Shown piece by piece: positions 1 through 12,820 of a stretch of DNA of 64,000 nucleotides (its first letter is position 1; every line of letters begins with the position of its first letter). Location: the NCBI GenBank assembly GCA_949130495.1, contig OX422216.1, forward strand, positions 367,126,605-367,190,604. The letters are read 5' to 3'. The stretch comes from Sambucus nigra (lineage: Eukaryota > Streptophyta > Magnoliopsida > Dipsacales > Adoxaceae). The notes beneath the pieces are model-generated. The model had not been told where the DNA came from and did no database searches. It saw only the letters and a list, made by a program, of their open reading frames with translations. The position numbers were made by a program, and so were the translations under genes.

Positions 1-4
1 AAGA

Positions 5-590
5 GGCACGAACAACTCGCACGGAACCAATGTAACTTGTTGGAACTGACCACGTATTCCCGAGTCTCCCGATTTGAGAATACGATGATAATTTTAAAAA
101 ATCACACTTAGACTTAAAAGCATGTCGTTAAAGGGTGAAAATCAAAACCAACCCTCTAACGATCCCGTAGGAGGCACGAACACCTCGCACGGGACCAATG
201 TAACTTGTAGGAACTGATCGCGTAGTCCCGGGTCTCCCGATTTGAGAATACGATGATAATTTGCAAAAATAATACATTAACTTAAAAATAGGCCATTAAA
301 GGGTGAAAACCCAAACCAACCCCCAAACGACCCCATAAAAGGCACGAATACCTCGCACGGGACCAATGTGACTTGTACAAACTGACCTTGTAGTTCCGAG
401 TCTCCCGATTTGAGGATTTGACGATAATATGCAAAAATCAACACTGAGACTTAAGAAGAAGCCGTTAAAGGATGAAAACCCAAACCAGTCTCGTAGGAGG
501 CACAATCACCTCGCACGGGACCAATGTAATTTATAGGAACTGACTATGTAGTCCCGGGTCTCTCGGTTTGAGAATATGACGATAATTTCC
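5..590. repeat. Tandem array, about 168-bp unit, about 3.5 copies, cut by the window edge
   Basis: Units begin with GGCACGAA-type sequence at 5, 173, 341 and 499, giving spacings of 168, 168 and 158 bp. Each unit carries the same ordered landmarks: CTCGCACGGGACCAATGT, then a run ending TCTCCCGATTTGAG, then a GTTAAAGG(G/A)TGAAAA block. The last unit stops near 590. The array begins at or before the window's first base, so its true length is unknown. A 160-180 bp period is common for plant satellite DNA, but CACTA elements and LTR elements also carry internal tandem repeats. A CACTA terminus lies less than 1 kb to the right. No convincing coding sequence is present. Confidence 0.9.
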
Positions 591-1086
591 ACTCCTACAT
601 GTAATTTTTTAGTTTGATTAAAATTTTTTTTGTAAATTATTGGGTTACTAATATCGTATCTTTTTTGTATCCTATTTTTTTTTGCAGAATAACAGTTTAT
701 CGTTGGTATTTATTCACGTGGAACAGACAGAGAACTCAATGGTTTACAACAAGGGGTTTATTCATTAATCCATTTTTTTGTGTTATGGTCGTCTGGGCTT
801 TTGTGGTTTTATTGTTAACTTTTATGGCCATGAGGGATTTTGTAAGTTAATTGTTATATTTTGTGGTCGTGCGGGCTTTATGTTAGGCAGGTTTTAAATT
901 AGTAGGCTTTGAAATGTCCAAAATATAGAGGAAACTCTGCCCAATTTTTTTTTGGCATGTGAACTATTAAAGACTTGTAATATTTTGAAGTTTGTATGTA
1001 CATTAGTTTATCAACAATGTGCAATATTTTTAATTTATGAATTTTTGTGCTTTCAAATAATTTTTTTTTTCTTTTATAAAAAAATT
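591..1086. other. AT-rich spacer, nothing recognised
   Basis: T-rich sequence between the tandem array and the CACTA terminus. Short open frames here show no family resemblance. A stray TTTGGCATGT at about 948 may be the first degenerate copy of the GGCAC motif that becomes frequent after 1087, so this stretch could belong to the CACTA element. Confidence 0.4.
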
Positions 1087-1379
1087 TGGCACATTTCAAA
1101 ATCGTGGCAAAAGTGTATCATATTTTGGCACAGTTTTGAACTGTGCTGAATCTGACATAGTTAAAAACTGTGCCAAAAGTGTGCCAGAAATATCAAATTC
1201 TAGCACGGTTTAAAAGTGTGCCATAAGTGTTCCCGTTTGGCCAAATCTGGCACACTTTTGAGCCGTGCTAGGAAAAAATGGCCACTTTGGAAAACCTGAT
1301 TCTGGCACAGTTCAAAATCGTGCCAGATTTGATCTGGCACAGTTTTAATCTATGCCAGATTCCTATTTTTGGTGTAATG
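1087..1379. mobile_element. Subterminal repeats and right terminus of a CACTA (En/Spm) transposon
   Basis: The block is packed with direct and inverted copies of a short motif, TGGCACAGTTTTAAACTGTGCCA-like in pieces: GGCACAGTTTTGAACTGTGC, GGCACACTTTTGAGCCGTGC, GGCACAGTTCAAAATCGTGC and others. It ends with GGTGTAATG at 1371-1379; read outward on the minus strand this is CATTACACC, one base away from a CACTACACC terminus. Dense subterminal motifs next to a CACTA-type end are diagnostic of plant CACTA elements. Past 1379 the sequence becomes a minus-strand gypsy relic, so the element was probably inserted into it. The other end is not recognisable and may lie left of the window. Confidence 0.7.
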
Positions 1380-1439
1380 ATTTTTTTGGTACAATTGAGC
1401 TTCAACATAGTTTGATATTACATCGAAAGACAAAATATC

Positions 1440-3302
1440 ATACTCCACCTCCTCAACATTTCCATCTTCTTTCATTAACAGTTATTTGTGATGTGTTAAA
1501 TAAGGAATACACTCATTAGCATGAATTTAATCCCTTACTAGTGTAGAATTAAAACTTGGATTATAAAGAACGTCAATTGTATATCTTTTATTTCCAAATT
1601 CTATGTCCACTATAAATATTCCTTTGATGGATTTCTAATCACCAATAAAACGAAAAGTCACTATTTGAGTTTGAGATAATTTTTTTTATTTTTTCCATCA
1701 TTGAGTATGTGATAATATTAACAAGAACACCATTGTCTACCATAATTTTATTTATCAAGACTCCTTTCATATAACACTTTGTAAGTAAAGATTTAATATG
1801 GTTGGTAATGTCTTGAGTAGGTTCTTAAAAAATATAAGAAAAATCAAAAGCTAAGACAAATATATTTAAACAATCTACTTACGAACGATTATATGGTTCT
1901 TCTATCTCTTGTTCCTCTTATACATCTAACACCTTTGGTAGTATTAAGGCTTCATTGATTGGTACATTGTGAGACAGAGTTCCAAATTTTATATATTGTT
2001 GATGATCTCCATCTCCTGGAAGTCCCATGATGTCTACAACCATCAACTCTTTAGTTGGCTCCTCACCTTTAACACACTGCATTTCATCAGATTTATCATT
2101 CTCATGAAATCTCATGGCTTTATCTAATATTTTAATCTTTTACCCATCACTTATGATGAGGATTTAAATGATTTCCCTTGGCTTTTATCAAATCCTGAGT
2201 TGGGTCTTGAAGTGGAAGAAGTACATTCATATCATCTATTTGATGAAATGCCTATGATATTTCTTGCCATGTCCCTGATACTTCCTTTGGATGCGACTTT
2301 TTTTAGTCTTGATTATCTTAACCTTGGGTTCCCTCTTCTTAGGCTTTATTCCTAGAAAAACATGTCACGTCTTGGGAGCAACCTGTGGTGGCTTTAATAT
2401 TCTTGGCTTCATGTTCATGTTGGAGAAATCATTCATACATTGTGTATCTTTTGGAACCTCCATAACAAAGCAGTCTAATGCATATTGAACAAAATATATC
2501 TTTTGAGGGATTTTCATAGGACCTGTGATGAAAAGTTTTTGAGGAAAGGCATTTCCTCGATAACCTGTCCTTATGTATTGGAAACTCTTTGTGGTTTGAT
2601 CACATGGATTTATTTAATGACCCTTAAGATAAAACTTCTCATATCTAGGGTGTAAGCTTAGGCAAAGTCTATGTTTTGGTTGTGGAGACACAAAATTGTA
2701 AGAACTATCTATGGTTTATTATTTTTCACTTGAACCTTTTATGGATTGCCTTAAGACATTATTAATGAATCTTCTTCTGTTGTTGGCGTTGCTGTTGTTA
2801 TTTTCCTTTCAGAGCCATGATTTTGCACATCGTAATGTATTCTTCTCCACATCTGATATAAAGATGCTTCATTATCTTAGGATCTAGGTCAGCAACATAG
2901 GTTTTTAGATGTTTAAGACTTTACTCCATCTTTAGTTTCGACCTTGAATTCATCATGTCCACATTCTTTGATAGTTTTATCGACCTCATTTTGGTTATGA
3001 CTTCGCTGATTTAATGGAATGGATTTCATCAATCCCCATAGTCCTTTTTATAGTAATTTAATATTTCTTTTTCTGATCAGATCTTTAATCCTATTATAGG
3101 AAGCATAACATGAATTAGTTGAATGAGCCTAAGGATTATGCCATTGAAATATTTCTCCCTCCTAATTCATTAACAACTGACAGGTTTACATCATCATGAA
3201 AATTTAGCATTTTTGCACAAAAAAGATAATAAAACTTTCATCAACTTTATTTATATCAAAGGACTATTTCTTAATAATCCAATTTACTTTTTAACATAGG
3301 AT
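1440..3302 (-). pseudogene. Ty3/gypsy gag C-terminus and aspartic protease relic (part 2 of a split element)
   Basis: Read on the minus strand, the order is a gag tail (FQWHNPLAHSTNSC near 3170-3120, the histidine/cysteine-rich end of plant gypsy gag), a linker (frame 2115-1918), and then a retroviral-type protease between about 1820 and 1470. The protease shows ITNHIKSLLTKCYMKG, then VDNGVLVNIITYSM, where the family has D-S/T-G (here D-N-G), and later an LVRD-IHANECIP block matching the LLGRDWIH region. Stops and frame changes occur throughout, so no product is made. The left end is cut by the CACTA terminus and the right end by a solo LTR; the gag start resumes at 6258. Gypsy assignment is firm, the exact lineage is not. 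Confidence 0.6.
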
Positions 3303-3307
3303 TCTAT

Positions 3308-6252
3308 TGTGACACCCCAACTAATTAAATACCGGGTAGCTACTCCTTTATTAAATTAATTCAAAATGCCAAGTTGGCTCAGCTAATAGCATCACTGTTG
3401 AAAGCATTTTTATTATTACTAACCACCTAGTATTTAAAAAGTAAGTTGCCAAATTTTAATTAAAGTCTGATTAACATGCAACAGGTGTAATGAATAATAA
3501 TAACACCATTCACCATAACGAAGTAAATAGAATAACCATCACATAATGTAAATAAAATCTGGAGGAAACTCCTCACTACAAATCCACAACTGAAATAATT
3601 AAACTGAATACTGAATCAATACATGCCAAAATCTGGAAACTGAAATGGAAAATGTAACTCTAATGGAACTGGGCAACATGCCCTAAAACTGAGGAATACT
3701 GAAGATGGAATCCAAATGATAGAAGCGTCTATAAGCAAATCCCTGTAACTTCCACAAACAGCTACAGCTCGTCAACTGAATGAGTATCCTATGCATGGCG
3801 TCCTTGTGGCTGGGCACCTAAAATGGTTTTACAAAAAAATAGATTTGATAGAAAACGGGTCAGAGCCCGAATGTGGATATATTTTAAAAACCTGCAAGTG
3901 CTTTAAAAACATTTAAAACATTAAATGCAAAGTACATGTTAGGACGTGCACTCACATGAAATTCTCACCTCTCGTCTAACTGTGCACTCCTAACGTAAGT
4001 ACCCATCTAACCACTAGCTAAGTGACATCATATCTAGCTAGACTGTCATAGATTCTACCCTTATTACTCGGTTCCCATCAACATTATAACGATCACATTT
4101 AAATAGGGGCTTAACGTAAAATCAGTTTCTCATAAAAGTAACATAACTCATTATTGATTATCCCTTTTATATTATTCAAAATTATTCACACAATACCATA
4201 CGAAAGTTCCCCTAATAAAGTGTATATTTTCCACAACATAAATATACAGTATAATACAATACAAGCACCCCGAGAACTAGCTGCGGTGCACGCATACTCT
4301 GCTATCCATCCCGGTAAATCACGTACATAAGGATCACATATTCCGAATCTCTCAGGAATAGTTCACAGATAACAACATCACAAATAATGGAGGCGAACAC
4401 AGTCACATCACATGGGTCACGCACATACCTACGCTCCCACGATCAGCGGACTTATTAATATCCCAATAAGCCTTTCTCTGACCTATGTTCATCAAGGTAA
4501 CCAGTCTAAATTCGAGCAACACAAGGATTAGAGGGCCCTAAGCGAACGCAAACCTCCCGTGATAGCAAGTATGGTAGGTATGTCATACACACAATTCATA
4601 TACCAATACTAAGTAAGCACACATCTTAGTAATCCCGTGGTTTAATTGTAGTACATTTCTCATTCTTGTACCAACATATAATATTACCCAATTTATATGT
4701 TCCCGGTTAATATAATATATTAGGCCGTCAATAGCTTACATCATATTAGACACTCACGTCCTACTTCATAGTCTCCTTTAGGTTCAAACTACACTACTAG
4801 GTTTGAGTCCTCATTATATCCCAAACATCCCAATTATACCGATTTATCATCAAGGAAAGGTTAACTCTATGTGTACATGAGGTTACGGAACACTCGGGAT
4901 CAAAACAGGCTAAATAGCCTAAACTGTCAACTCGTTCGAAGTCTCGTTCGAACGAGGCTATTCGAACGAGAGTTCGTTCGAACGAACTGAGACTTCTAAC
5001 GAGATCTCGTTCGAACGAAGTGGGCTTTCTAACGAGATCTCGTTCGAACGAACTCATCGAACGAACTTCACCCTCATTAGAAGTCAATGGTCAACTCGTT
5101 AGAAGCTCGTTCGAACGAGGTCGTTCGAACAACCTGGGCAGGTCTTCTAACGAGCGACCAGTTTCGAGCCCAGAAATCCTTATACGTTTTTCACCAATTT
5201 CTACACCTCCAATCTCAACCAAAGTTCGTCCCAACAATGTTTTAAGGTCTCTAATCATACCTAAACATATTAAGGCCATATATTAACGTGTTTTCTAGGT
5301 TTACATCATCCTAACATCAATCAATTTACCAACCTCTACACTTTTCCCCCAAATTTCAAGAACATAAACCCTAGAATTTATCATCATAAATTCCCAGAAT
5401 TTAATCCGTTTTTATATCACATAAATTTGTAATTCTCTTAATTCAATTCTCCAATAACGTTCCTACATGCCAACCTACACCCAAAATTAAACTAACAACT
5501 TCCAATTTCATGGGTTTTCCTTTATCTCTCAAACAAGAATGATTATTAAGATTTCTAACACGGAAGAAACATTTACTGCATAAAAATGTAAATTAAACCA
5601 CTTGCCTCTAGTGTCTCTTAATTTTGGTGTTGGTTTGGTGGAGCTTTTCTGCAGAATTCCTTCTATCTCTCTCTCTCCAAGCTTTTCTCTAATGGTGGCT
5701 AGGGTTTTCTTTTGGAGTGTAATTAGAAACCTAATTCTAATAACCTACGTAGCCTATTGGGTTAACATGGGTTGGTTAGTGGCTTAGTGGGTCAAACCCA
5801 CCTCAGATTTACTTCACTAATTTTCGTCACTCTAAATTTCCCAAAAATACGAAATTACCAAAATACCCTTTATATTGCCGGTATGGCCTAAAAATACCCC
5901 GGGACCCAAACTACACCCCCGACTAGTGTTTTCTGACTATCTCGACCCTTCCGGACGCGTTGGCGCACTCAAAACGACCATACGGTTAATAGAATTTAAA
6001 TTCACTTTTATAATTAAAATAATTATATCCTGACGCGACTGACACACGCGTCCCAATAAAATGATCAAATTGCCGTATATCAATCTCACGACAAATTTCA
6101 TAATTCAATATTCATATATCACCATATATACTCAATATAGTCAAATACCAACTCACATCTCGCTAGTATTTTATCCGGATTAATTTCCAATTTAATCTCA
6201 TTTAAATAATTAATCCCAAAAATAAATATAGCCAAAAATACGGGGTATTACA
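3308..6252 (-). mobile_element. Solo LTR, gypsy-type, 2945 bp, with TCTAT target duplication
   Basis: The right end, read on the minus strand, starts TGTAATACCCCG; the left end on the plus strand is TGTGACACCCC. TCTAT lies immediately outside both ends (3303-3307 and 6253-6257), a perfect 5-bp target duplication. No internal retroviral region remains, so this is a solo LTR left by LTR-LTR recombination. It splits a minus-strand gypsy gag relic. On the minus strand it shows the same landmarks as the LTRs at 9384 and 36829: a GA-rich stretch (about 5690-5640), a palindrome cluster, and a block whose plus-strand text is TTCTCACCTCTCGTCTAACT near 3961. Orientation is inferred from these landmarks. 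Confidence 0.9.
4931..5154. repeat. Cluster of TCGTTCGAACGA palindromes inside the solo LTR
   Basis: Perfect palindromes: CTCGTTCGAACGAG at 4943-4956 and 5106-5119, AGTTCGTTCGAACGAACT at 4971-4988, and the TCGTTCGAACGA core at 5007-5018 and 5040-5051. One-base variants (CTTCTAACGAG, CTCGTTAGAAG) lie between them. The cluster is 1.1-1.3 kb from the LTR start in the minus orientation. Repeat-rich open frames read here (SFERDLVR-like) are a by-product of the repeats. Confidence 0.95.
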
Positions 6253-6257
6253 TCTAT

Positions 6258-6846
6258 GACATGTTACTTTTGAACTAGTGGTTCACAAACTATTGGCTAA
6301 GTTCTTATATTTTTGCGGCATTTAGTTCTAAGTTTGGGTGTTTATAAAATGAATTTAAAGATGAATTATTTAGATCTTTCTCTTCTTCTAAGAGATCTTT
6401 ATATCTTGATACCTTGGCAGTTAAATCAACCAGATCCCTAAATTTTCATACATCAAACTCTTTCTAAGTCTAAATTCGAAGCCATTTTGGGCTAAACTAA
6501 CCAACTCTCACTCCGAGAGTACTATTTTACACTTGATCCTTGACCTTTTAAAGCGTTATACGAAATGGGTTTCCATTTCATCTAGCCTTAAACCTAATGT
6601 TTCTAAATTAACCTTTAAAACTCCTGGATCAATATTGAATGATTTTGCATAAAATATATCTTTTATTTGGAGCCAATTTTGGACATAGTTTGCTGGCAAG
6701 CTTATGAACCCATTAAAAGCTCCAGGATTTATTGGATATGTAGGTACAATGTCTTTGATTGTATCCCCAATGTAAACAATGTTTTGTCTTTCTTCATTGT
6801 CTTTGTGTTCTTCATTTTTCCTATTTATAGCCATAAGGATTAACAA
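6258..6846 (-). pseudogene. Ty3/gypsy gag N-terminal relic (part 1 of a split element)
   Basis: A 96-residue open frame (6846-6556, minus) contains SLPANYVQNWLQIKDIFYA and ends with METHFV. In a second frame it is followed by a stretch ELVSLAQNGFEFRLRKSLMY, resembling the gag core of plant gypsy elements (ELVxxAxxGLxFxLRKKL), then a PRYQ block near the solo LTR border. It continues on the far side of the solo LTR at 3302. A start at the internal Met of MAINRKNEE is more natural than the first Met. Frameshifts and stops make it a pseudogene. The gag call rests on motif resemblance only. Confidence 0.55.
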
Positions 6847-9378
6847 TATAGTAATTTGTCCCCATCGGGTCTTCTAAAAATATGTTACAGGTGAATTTAA
6901 CCTTTTAAGCTGAAGTGTAATTTTGTGAGCATTTCAGGAAATGTATTAGGCATTACAAAGGAAATATATTTAGCCAACAAATTAATCAAGTGATTGTACG
7001 TCTTTCGAATGCTTATTTCAAGAACCCTTTTTTTATGACTATATTTTGTAAAATTAAACTAAACTAGTGCTATGAAATGAGATTAAAAATGAAAAGAATT
7101 AAAAGAAATATAAAGAAAAGAGATTAAAATGTAATTGAGAGTAAAGTAATTTAAATGCAATTGAAAGTAAGTAATTAAATGGAATTAAAAGTAAATTATT
7201 TTGAGCGCAACTGAATGCAAACAAATTCGAGTGAAATTGAAATTAAAAGTAAAGAAATTGGAATGCAAAAACCTACAATAAAAAATAGTTGTAGTAATCT
7301 GCTAAAACATATATTGAAATAAGACCCAAAGTAGAGTTAAAACCTAACATTACAAAAAACTTCGAAGAACAAAACAAAATAAGTAAAATACAAATAAGTA
7401 AACCATCTTTTTGGAGTGTTCTACTCAAATTTTTGTCCCGGATTGCTTATTTATAACCTTTATAATGAAACTACACAAATGCAATAACTGTTGGGACTTT
7501 CATCTTCAAAATTTGGATTTCCTAATAACCACGAACTGCATCATGTACAATTACTTCCTCTATAACAATTTTCAACATGCATGCACATCATCACGTGTCT
7601 TTTCCCCTCCACTACCATGTGTCACTAGACGAACTTAGTTTCTTATAATATCTAAGACATTGTTTCATGATATTTTCCACATTTTCCCTCCGCTTGCTAC
7701 TCATCGATTGTCTCGCTAAATATGGTGTAAACAACTTTCTAGTGTAAAAATAATGTATACTGATTTTCGTGGGTAAGAATGCGAATCATCTGTTGTAGCT
7801 GCTGAGAATAGTGCATTACTTCATAGTGGGAGAAAATATTTATTTCTTTTTAGTAATTATAGTGTACTACTTCCCACTGAAAGAAACAATGTGTTAATTT
7901 TTTTAGTGGAAATGGTATTAAATTATTTTTTAGTGAGACCGATAATGGGTTAACTTCTAATCATAATATAAGCTCTTTGTCTTTTGCAAACAGAAAGTTT
8001 GTATTTCTTTTCCAAAGGAAGTGGTGTTTCACAATTATCCTCGTTACAACAGTGGTGTATTTACATCCAATGGTGTTTTGGGTGAAATTTTTAATCATAA
8101 GAGAAAATCATAGATATGGTTGTAATTTTCCAAGTGGGAGAAATTGTGTCTTTTTTCCTCTAGGAGTTATTTTTATTTTTGACATTATATAATACTAATC
8201 GAACCATCGACTATTAATGAAAAGTAATTTAAAAAAATGAAGAAGAGTACCTTTCACCATATCTTTTACAAGTAATTACCTATGAACATTTCAATTTTTC
8301 CCCACTTGAGCAATAGTCAAGCCCAAAATTTCATCAAACATTAAAGGAAGTATAATTTTCTTCAAAGCATTAACACTTTGAGCAAATTCAGCCAATGAAT
8401 ATCTCAAAGTGATTTGAATTAACTTTAGAACTAAATATGGACTTGATTATGATTTGAACTAAAATTCAATCTAATCTTTTATGGTTTGGAAAAAAAATTA
8501 CTCAATAAACATTCTCAAAGTATAGAGATCCAGTCAACTCACTCAATTTTAAAATTGGAAGAGAGTTTCTGTAAAACCTCTAACAAAGAGTTTAGATGCG
8601 AACTAAATTGTTTAACTTAAGATATGTTGGTGACAAAATAGTATTTGTAGGCATTTCTATAATTTTGGGTAACGATGTACAAATTATCGGATTCCATTGG
8701 GTTGACTACCATCACGCCACATGGATCTATCACATGTTCACTAAAATCGTGGATACAATTGTAAATTATCATCGTGTGCATGCTTGTGTATATAATGTAT
8801 AATTTGAAATTTTACAATAATTTTAATCAACAAAGAAAAATTGTTTAAAAACTTCAATTTTTTTAAAAATAATTTTCCTAAGTCCTTAAACATTTAAAAA
8901 ATGTACATGTCTGCAAAGATTAAATGTAAAAAAATGTTCAACTAAAAGGATTTCAAAGTTGCACTGACCAGATGCTTGTAGATGCACTGAATCTCTATTT
9001 TCAAGAAATTTTTGAGGTAATATAATAGGATCACTTCTCTCACCTCTGACATATGAGATGAAGCAATGAGATTGATTTTTCAATTCTTTATGTTTTGACG
9101 TGGGAAATAGCAACTACATGTAAATGGATTAAAATACATTTTCAATCTCCCCCTTTGACTAATACGTGTTAAAACCCCCCAAATTCAAAATAAATCACTT
9201 AGTCATGACAATTACACAAACCCCAAATAACCCACTAATGAGTGTATGATAACCGTAACACCAAATAACTCAAATTACTGACACATAACAACTAATGTTA
9301 AGTTTAATTATTGGTCGAATATGAAATCATCAGGTCAATACCTGGAAAAAAATATGAATAACATGATATAATCACATA
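6847..9378. other. Non-coding AT-rich stretch, probable decayed transposon DNA
   Basis: No protein family is recognised in any of the short open frames. 7081-7270 is purine-rich with loosely repeated AATTGAAAGTAAA-like words, as often seen in untranslated parts of plant gypsy elements; since the gag relic to the left reads on the minus strand, this could be its 5' leader. 7770-7960 has several AGTGGGAGAAA / TAGTG(A/G) words without a clear period. The rest is featureless. Confidence 0.4.
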
Positions 9379-10713
9379 GCTATTGTAATACACCGTATTT
9401 TTAATGACTTTTAAAATGGAATTAATTAGAATTAATTGTGATATAATCATAAATTAATCCGGATTTAAATATTACTCGAGAATAAATTAATATGTGATTT
9501 ATGTTTAATATTACTTAGTGATTAAAGTAATATATATGATTATGACTTTACAATTGATTATGACTTTATATAATTCTCGCGAATTATATGTACAACAATT
9601 TCGATAATTAAGTCGGGACGCGTGACTATGTCGTGTTGGGACTAGATTTAAATGAAATAAAAGTGAAATATTATTATTCCATCCAAATGGTTGTTTTGAC
9701 TGCGCCAAAGTGTCCGGAAAGGTTCAAATAGTCAAAAAAGTCTACTTGGGTGTTTGATTTGGGTCTCAGGGCACTTTGGAACCTAAAGGACACCCCGGAG
9801 GGGTATTTCGATCATTTTACAAGGAAGGTGAATAGTAACTACGGAAATTTGAGTTTATTTTATAAGTAAAGGGATTAGAGAGCTTATCTTCATTCACCAA
9901 AAATAAGAGAAAAGGTTTTAGGAGAGATTTAGAGACTTTCTATGGGAGAAGAAAAGACTTTTCTAGGAAACCAAAGGACAACCACCAAGAGCCACCACCA
10001 CCATTGCCGAAAGTTGTACGAAAAAAGAGAGGACCACCAGTAGAGTATCATTCCCAACGGATCAGACCTACGAATTAGAGTCAAGTGATTAATTATTGCA
10101 ATCTTAGCTTTTATATTATCCACGTTAGGATAGTTAGGAAAATTCTGAAAAGTTACATGAACAAAGATAAATTTGTGATAATTTTAAATGGATCTTTGAA
10201 ATGGATATTATCTATGAATGATCTCTTTTGAGTATAGAATAAACTCCATGAACTTTATATTATCTTGTGAAGAAATCTGGGATTTACACTCTTATTGATG
10301 ATAATGTAAAAAATAAGAGTTCTTGAGAATAAAATGGAATTTGAGTAAATTGATTCAAGTTAATGATGTGTAAATGATTTTGGATACGTTAGAACTTATC
10401 CATATATGATTTTATATGATCTTGATTTCATGAGATTAAGTTGGGAATCATTTGGTGAAGAAAAAAATGGAGTTTATATGATGTTCTTGGAGAAATAATA
10501 AAATATGAGTTTTCTGGAAATTATGAGAAATAATATGTTCGAATCCAAACTTCTTCAAGATTTTAGGTTGTTTGATTATTACAGATCAATTATATATCTT
10601 GGTATATCATATGGTATTAATCGTGGGGAGTTTGGTATTATTTGATAAGGATTTTGATGATTAAAAAGTATCAAACCCGTAGGAAAAACAATGCGGAAAA
10701 CTGAGGCATATTT

Positions 10714-10776
10714 GGTCGATCGATTGATCGACTCAAGATTTTCGATCGATCGACCATAATCATCGATCGATCGACT
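10714..10776. repeat. Cluster of TCGATCGATCGA palindromes inside the solo LTR
   Basis: Perfect 12-bp palindromes TCGATCGATCGA at 10742-10753 and 10763-10774 follow the related GGTCGATCGATTGATCGACT at 10714-10733. Offset from the LTR start is about 1.33-1.39 kb, close to the offset of the other palindrome clusters, but the motif is different. Confidence 0.95.
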
Positions 10777-11705
10777 CCCCCTAGAAATGTTAAATATTTT
10801 TCTTTTTAATTGTTGATTAAATCCCAAACTTTGAGAAATCTTTGGTGATGATTTATTGAACATATTGGAACTTAGAGAAGGGCAGTAGGAAATACCTAAA
10901 ACCTAGAAAATATTATTTTGGGATTGTGAATGAGGGGAAATTAACGAGTGTTTAATTAAACGAGTTATTTTGGAGAATTATATTACTTGGAGTTTAAATC
11001 GGGTATATGATAATTTAAGGTTGGGATTAGTAGTAAGAGAGTTATTAATTATCGGTATAAACTTAGGAATAGGTGGGATTAGCCCTAAGAGATAGAATGA
11101 AGGGTTAAGAATGAATTAAGGGTTATCGAGAATTAAAGCTTATTAAAGATGAGTTCAATTCGTAAAATTTTGGAAGTTGTGATGACATGGACAAGTAGGG
11201 TGTAGACATTTACCTACTGAATTAGGTTAAGGAATATTTATTTAATCTTCGAGTAATAAGTGAGGCTGGGGAATATAAAATAAAGAAGTAGAGTCATATG
11301 ATTGTGTGAACGACTTATGGATGTTATATTTATATAGGTGTGATGAATACCTATATTATTCTTTGTATGTATGACATACCTACGCTGCTTGCTATCGGCG
11401 TGGAGGTTTCGCATTGTGGAAGGTCTTATCCTGTGCACCCATTTTGGAGGATTTTAGCTTCGTACCATGAGCACAAGACCTTGGACATGTTCTATCGGTG
11501 TATATGATTGTCTCGAGGGTTGAATGGGAGCGTAGTATGTACGTGACCCATTTAGCTGGGGAGTATGCTCGCCTTCATTATATTTGTGTTATGATATGAT
11601 TCGTGAGAGGCGCTGAATCAATAGTCCTCTATACACTGACATTATGTATCAGGACATGATAGCAGAGTATGCATGCACCGCAGCTATGACTGGGGAGGTT
11701 CTGTA

Positions 11706-11750
11706 TTAGTATATATATATAATTGGTGTGATATTATATATATAAACTAT
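11706..11750. repeat. Short (TA)n tracts at a conserved LTR position
   Basis: Two short TATATATATATA tracts flank GGTGTGATAT just after GGGGAGGTTCTGTATTAG. The corresponding place in the LTR at 36829 (after GGGGTGCAGTATTG) carries a much longer (TA)n array. Confidence 0.7.
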
Positions 11751-12820
11751 GATGTAATCTACTGTGTGATATTGTAGGTAAGAGATGTAATCTTCTGTGA
11801 TTAAAAATATAAACTGTGATTTAATCTACTGTGTAATGTTGTACATATAAGTAAATAATGAAATCTAAATTGAATTAAGTAAGTGAAGACTTAATTTCAA
11901 GGTTGTAACAAGACTAGTTCATATTAAAGAGAAATGTATATGAATAATTATATTACGTATGGTATGAGACATACGGGTTTATGATATAGGTTAGAATTAT
12001 GTCGTGGAAACTAGTTAGGAGGGAACCTTAACTAGGAAGATAATAAGACACGATAGGTGTGCACTCTAGATGAGAGGTGAGAATTCTCAAGAGAGAGCCC
12101 TAGAAACTAACATGTACATAATAAATGCTTGATTGCAATTATTAAACACGTGTTATTTTTAAAATCTTTTACAATCGGGCTCTAACCCGTTTCCTTGCAT
12201 ACTCTCTTCTCTATTATATCTTGTACATCAGGTATCCAGCAGCAGGGATGCCCAACATAGATTATGGATGTTTCAATGGATTATAGCTACTAGCATCGAT
12301 ACGAATTTTGTTTAGACGCGTTCTTTCTGTTGAACCACTCATCTGTAGCGTCTACTTCATTTAGGGATTATCGTCCAGGATTCTAGAGGTTATAATTATT
12401 TATGAAAGCATTGTGGATATCAGTTTTATTTAGTGTAAATGTTATATTTTCACTAGAGAGTTATTCCAGTCACATTTATTCATATTGTAGTTAATCAGTT
12501 GTGATGTGTTATTGCATAATATTATTCTGTGTCGTGGAGTGGTTGTAATTAAAATAAAAATGGAATTTTTTTTGACACTTAGATTAATTAACTATTAGGT
12601 GATTAATAAAGAAATTTGTTTTCGATAATGATTTAATTAAATGAAGGACTGATCACCCGATATTTATTTTGGCGGGTTATTACAGGTATGGCCATATGAT
12701 AAGCACTTCGCATGTTTGAGACTTCTCCATAAAAATATCAATATGAAATGACACGGTAAATGGGAATAATAAAATCCCCCTAAATCATATCTAACAAAAT
12801 AATTGTTTCCCCCAATTTTC

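Larger units (their letters stand above)
9384..12684 (+). mobile_element. Solo LTR, gypsy-type, 3301 bp, imperfect GCTAT/GGTAT target duplication
   Basis: It starts TGTAATACACCGTATTTT and ends GGCGGGTTATTACA. The flanking 5-mers are GCTAT (9379-9383) and GGTAT (12685-12689), one mismatch. Its first 150 bases align by eye with the LTR starting at 36829, and both share later landmarks: a GGGTCTC(A/G)GG block, a GA-rich stretch (about 9890-9950), a palindrome cluster, GTGCACTCTAGATGAGAGG near 12059, and a block with CCGTTTCCTTGCATA. No internal retroviral sequence is attached. Confidence 0.85.

Noticed and set aside
614..850. Hydrophobic 78-codon frame
   Set aside because: T-rich sequence readily gives Phe/Leu-rich frames; no signal of selection or homology.
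4797..5087. Open frame with repeating SFERDLVR-like peptide on the minus strand
   Set aside because: The peptide repeat is produced by the palindrome cluster, and similar residues are read on the other strand as well. No start context or homologue supports a gene.
4931..5154. CRISPR-like array of short palindromic repeats
   Set aside because: Repeat spacing is irregular, spacers are not of uniform length, and the context is a plant LTR; no cas genes exist here.
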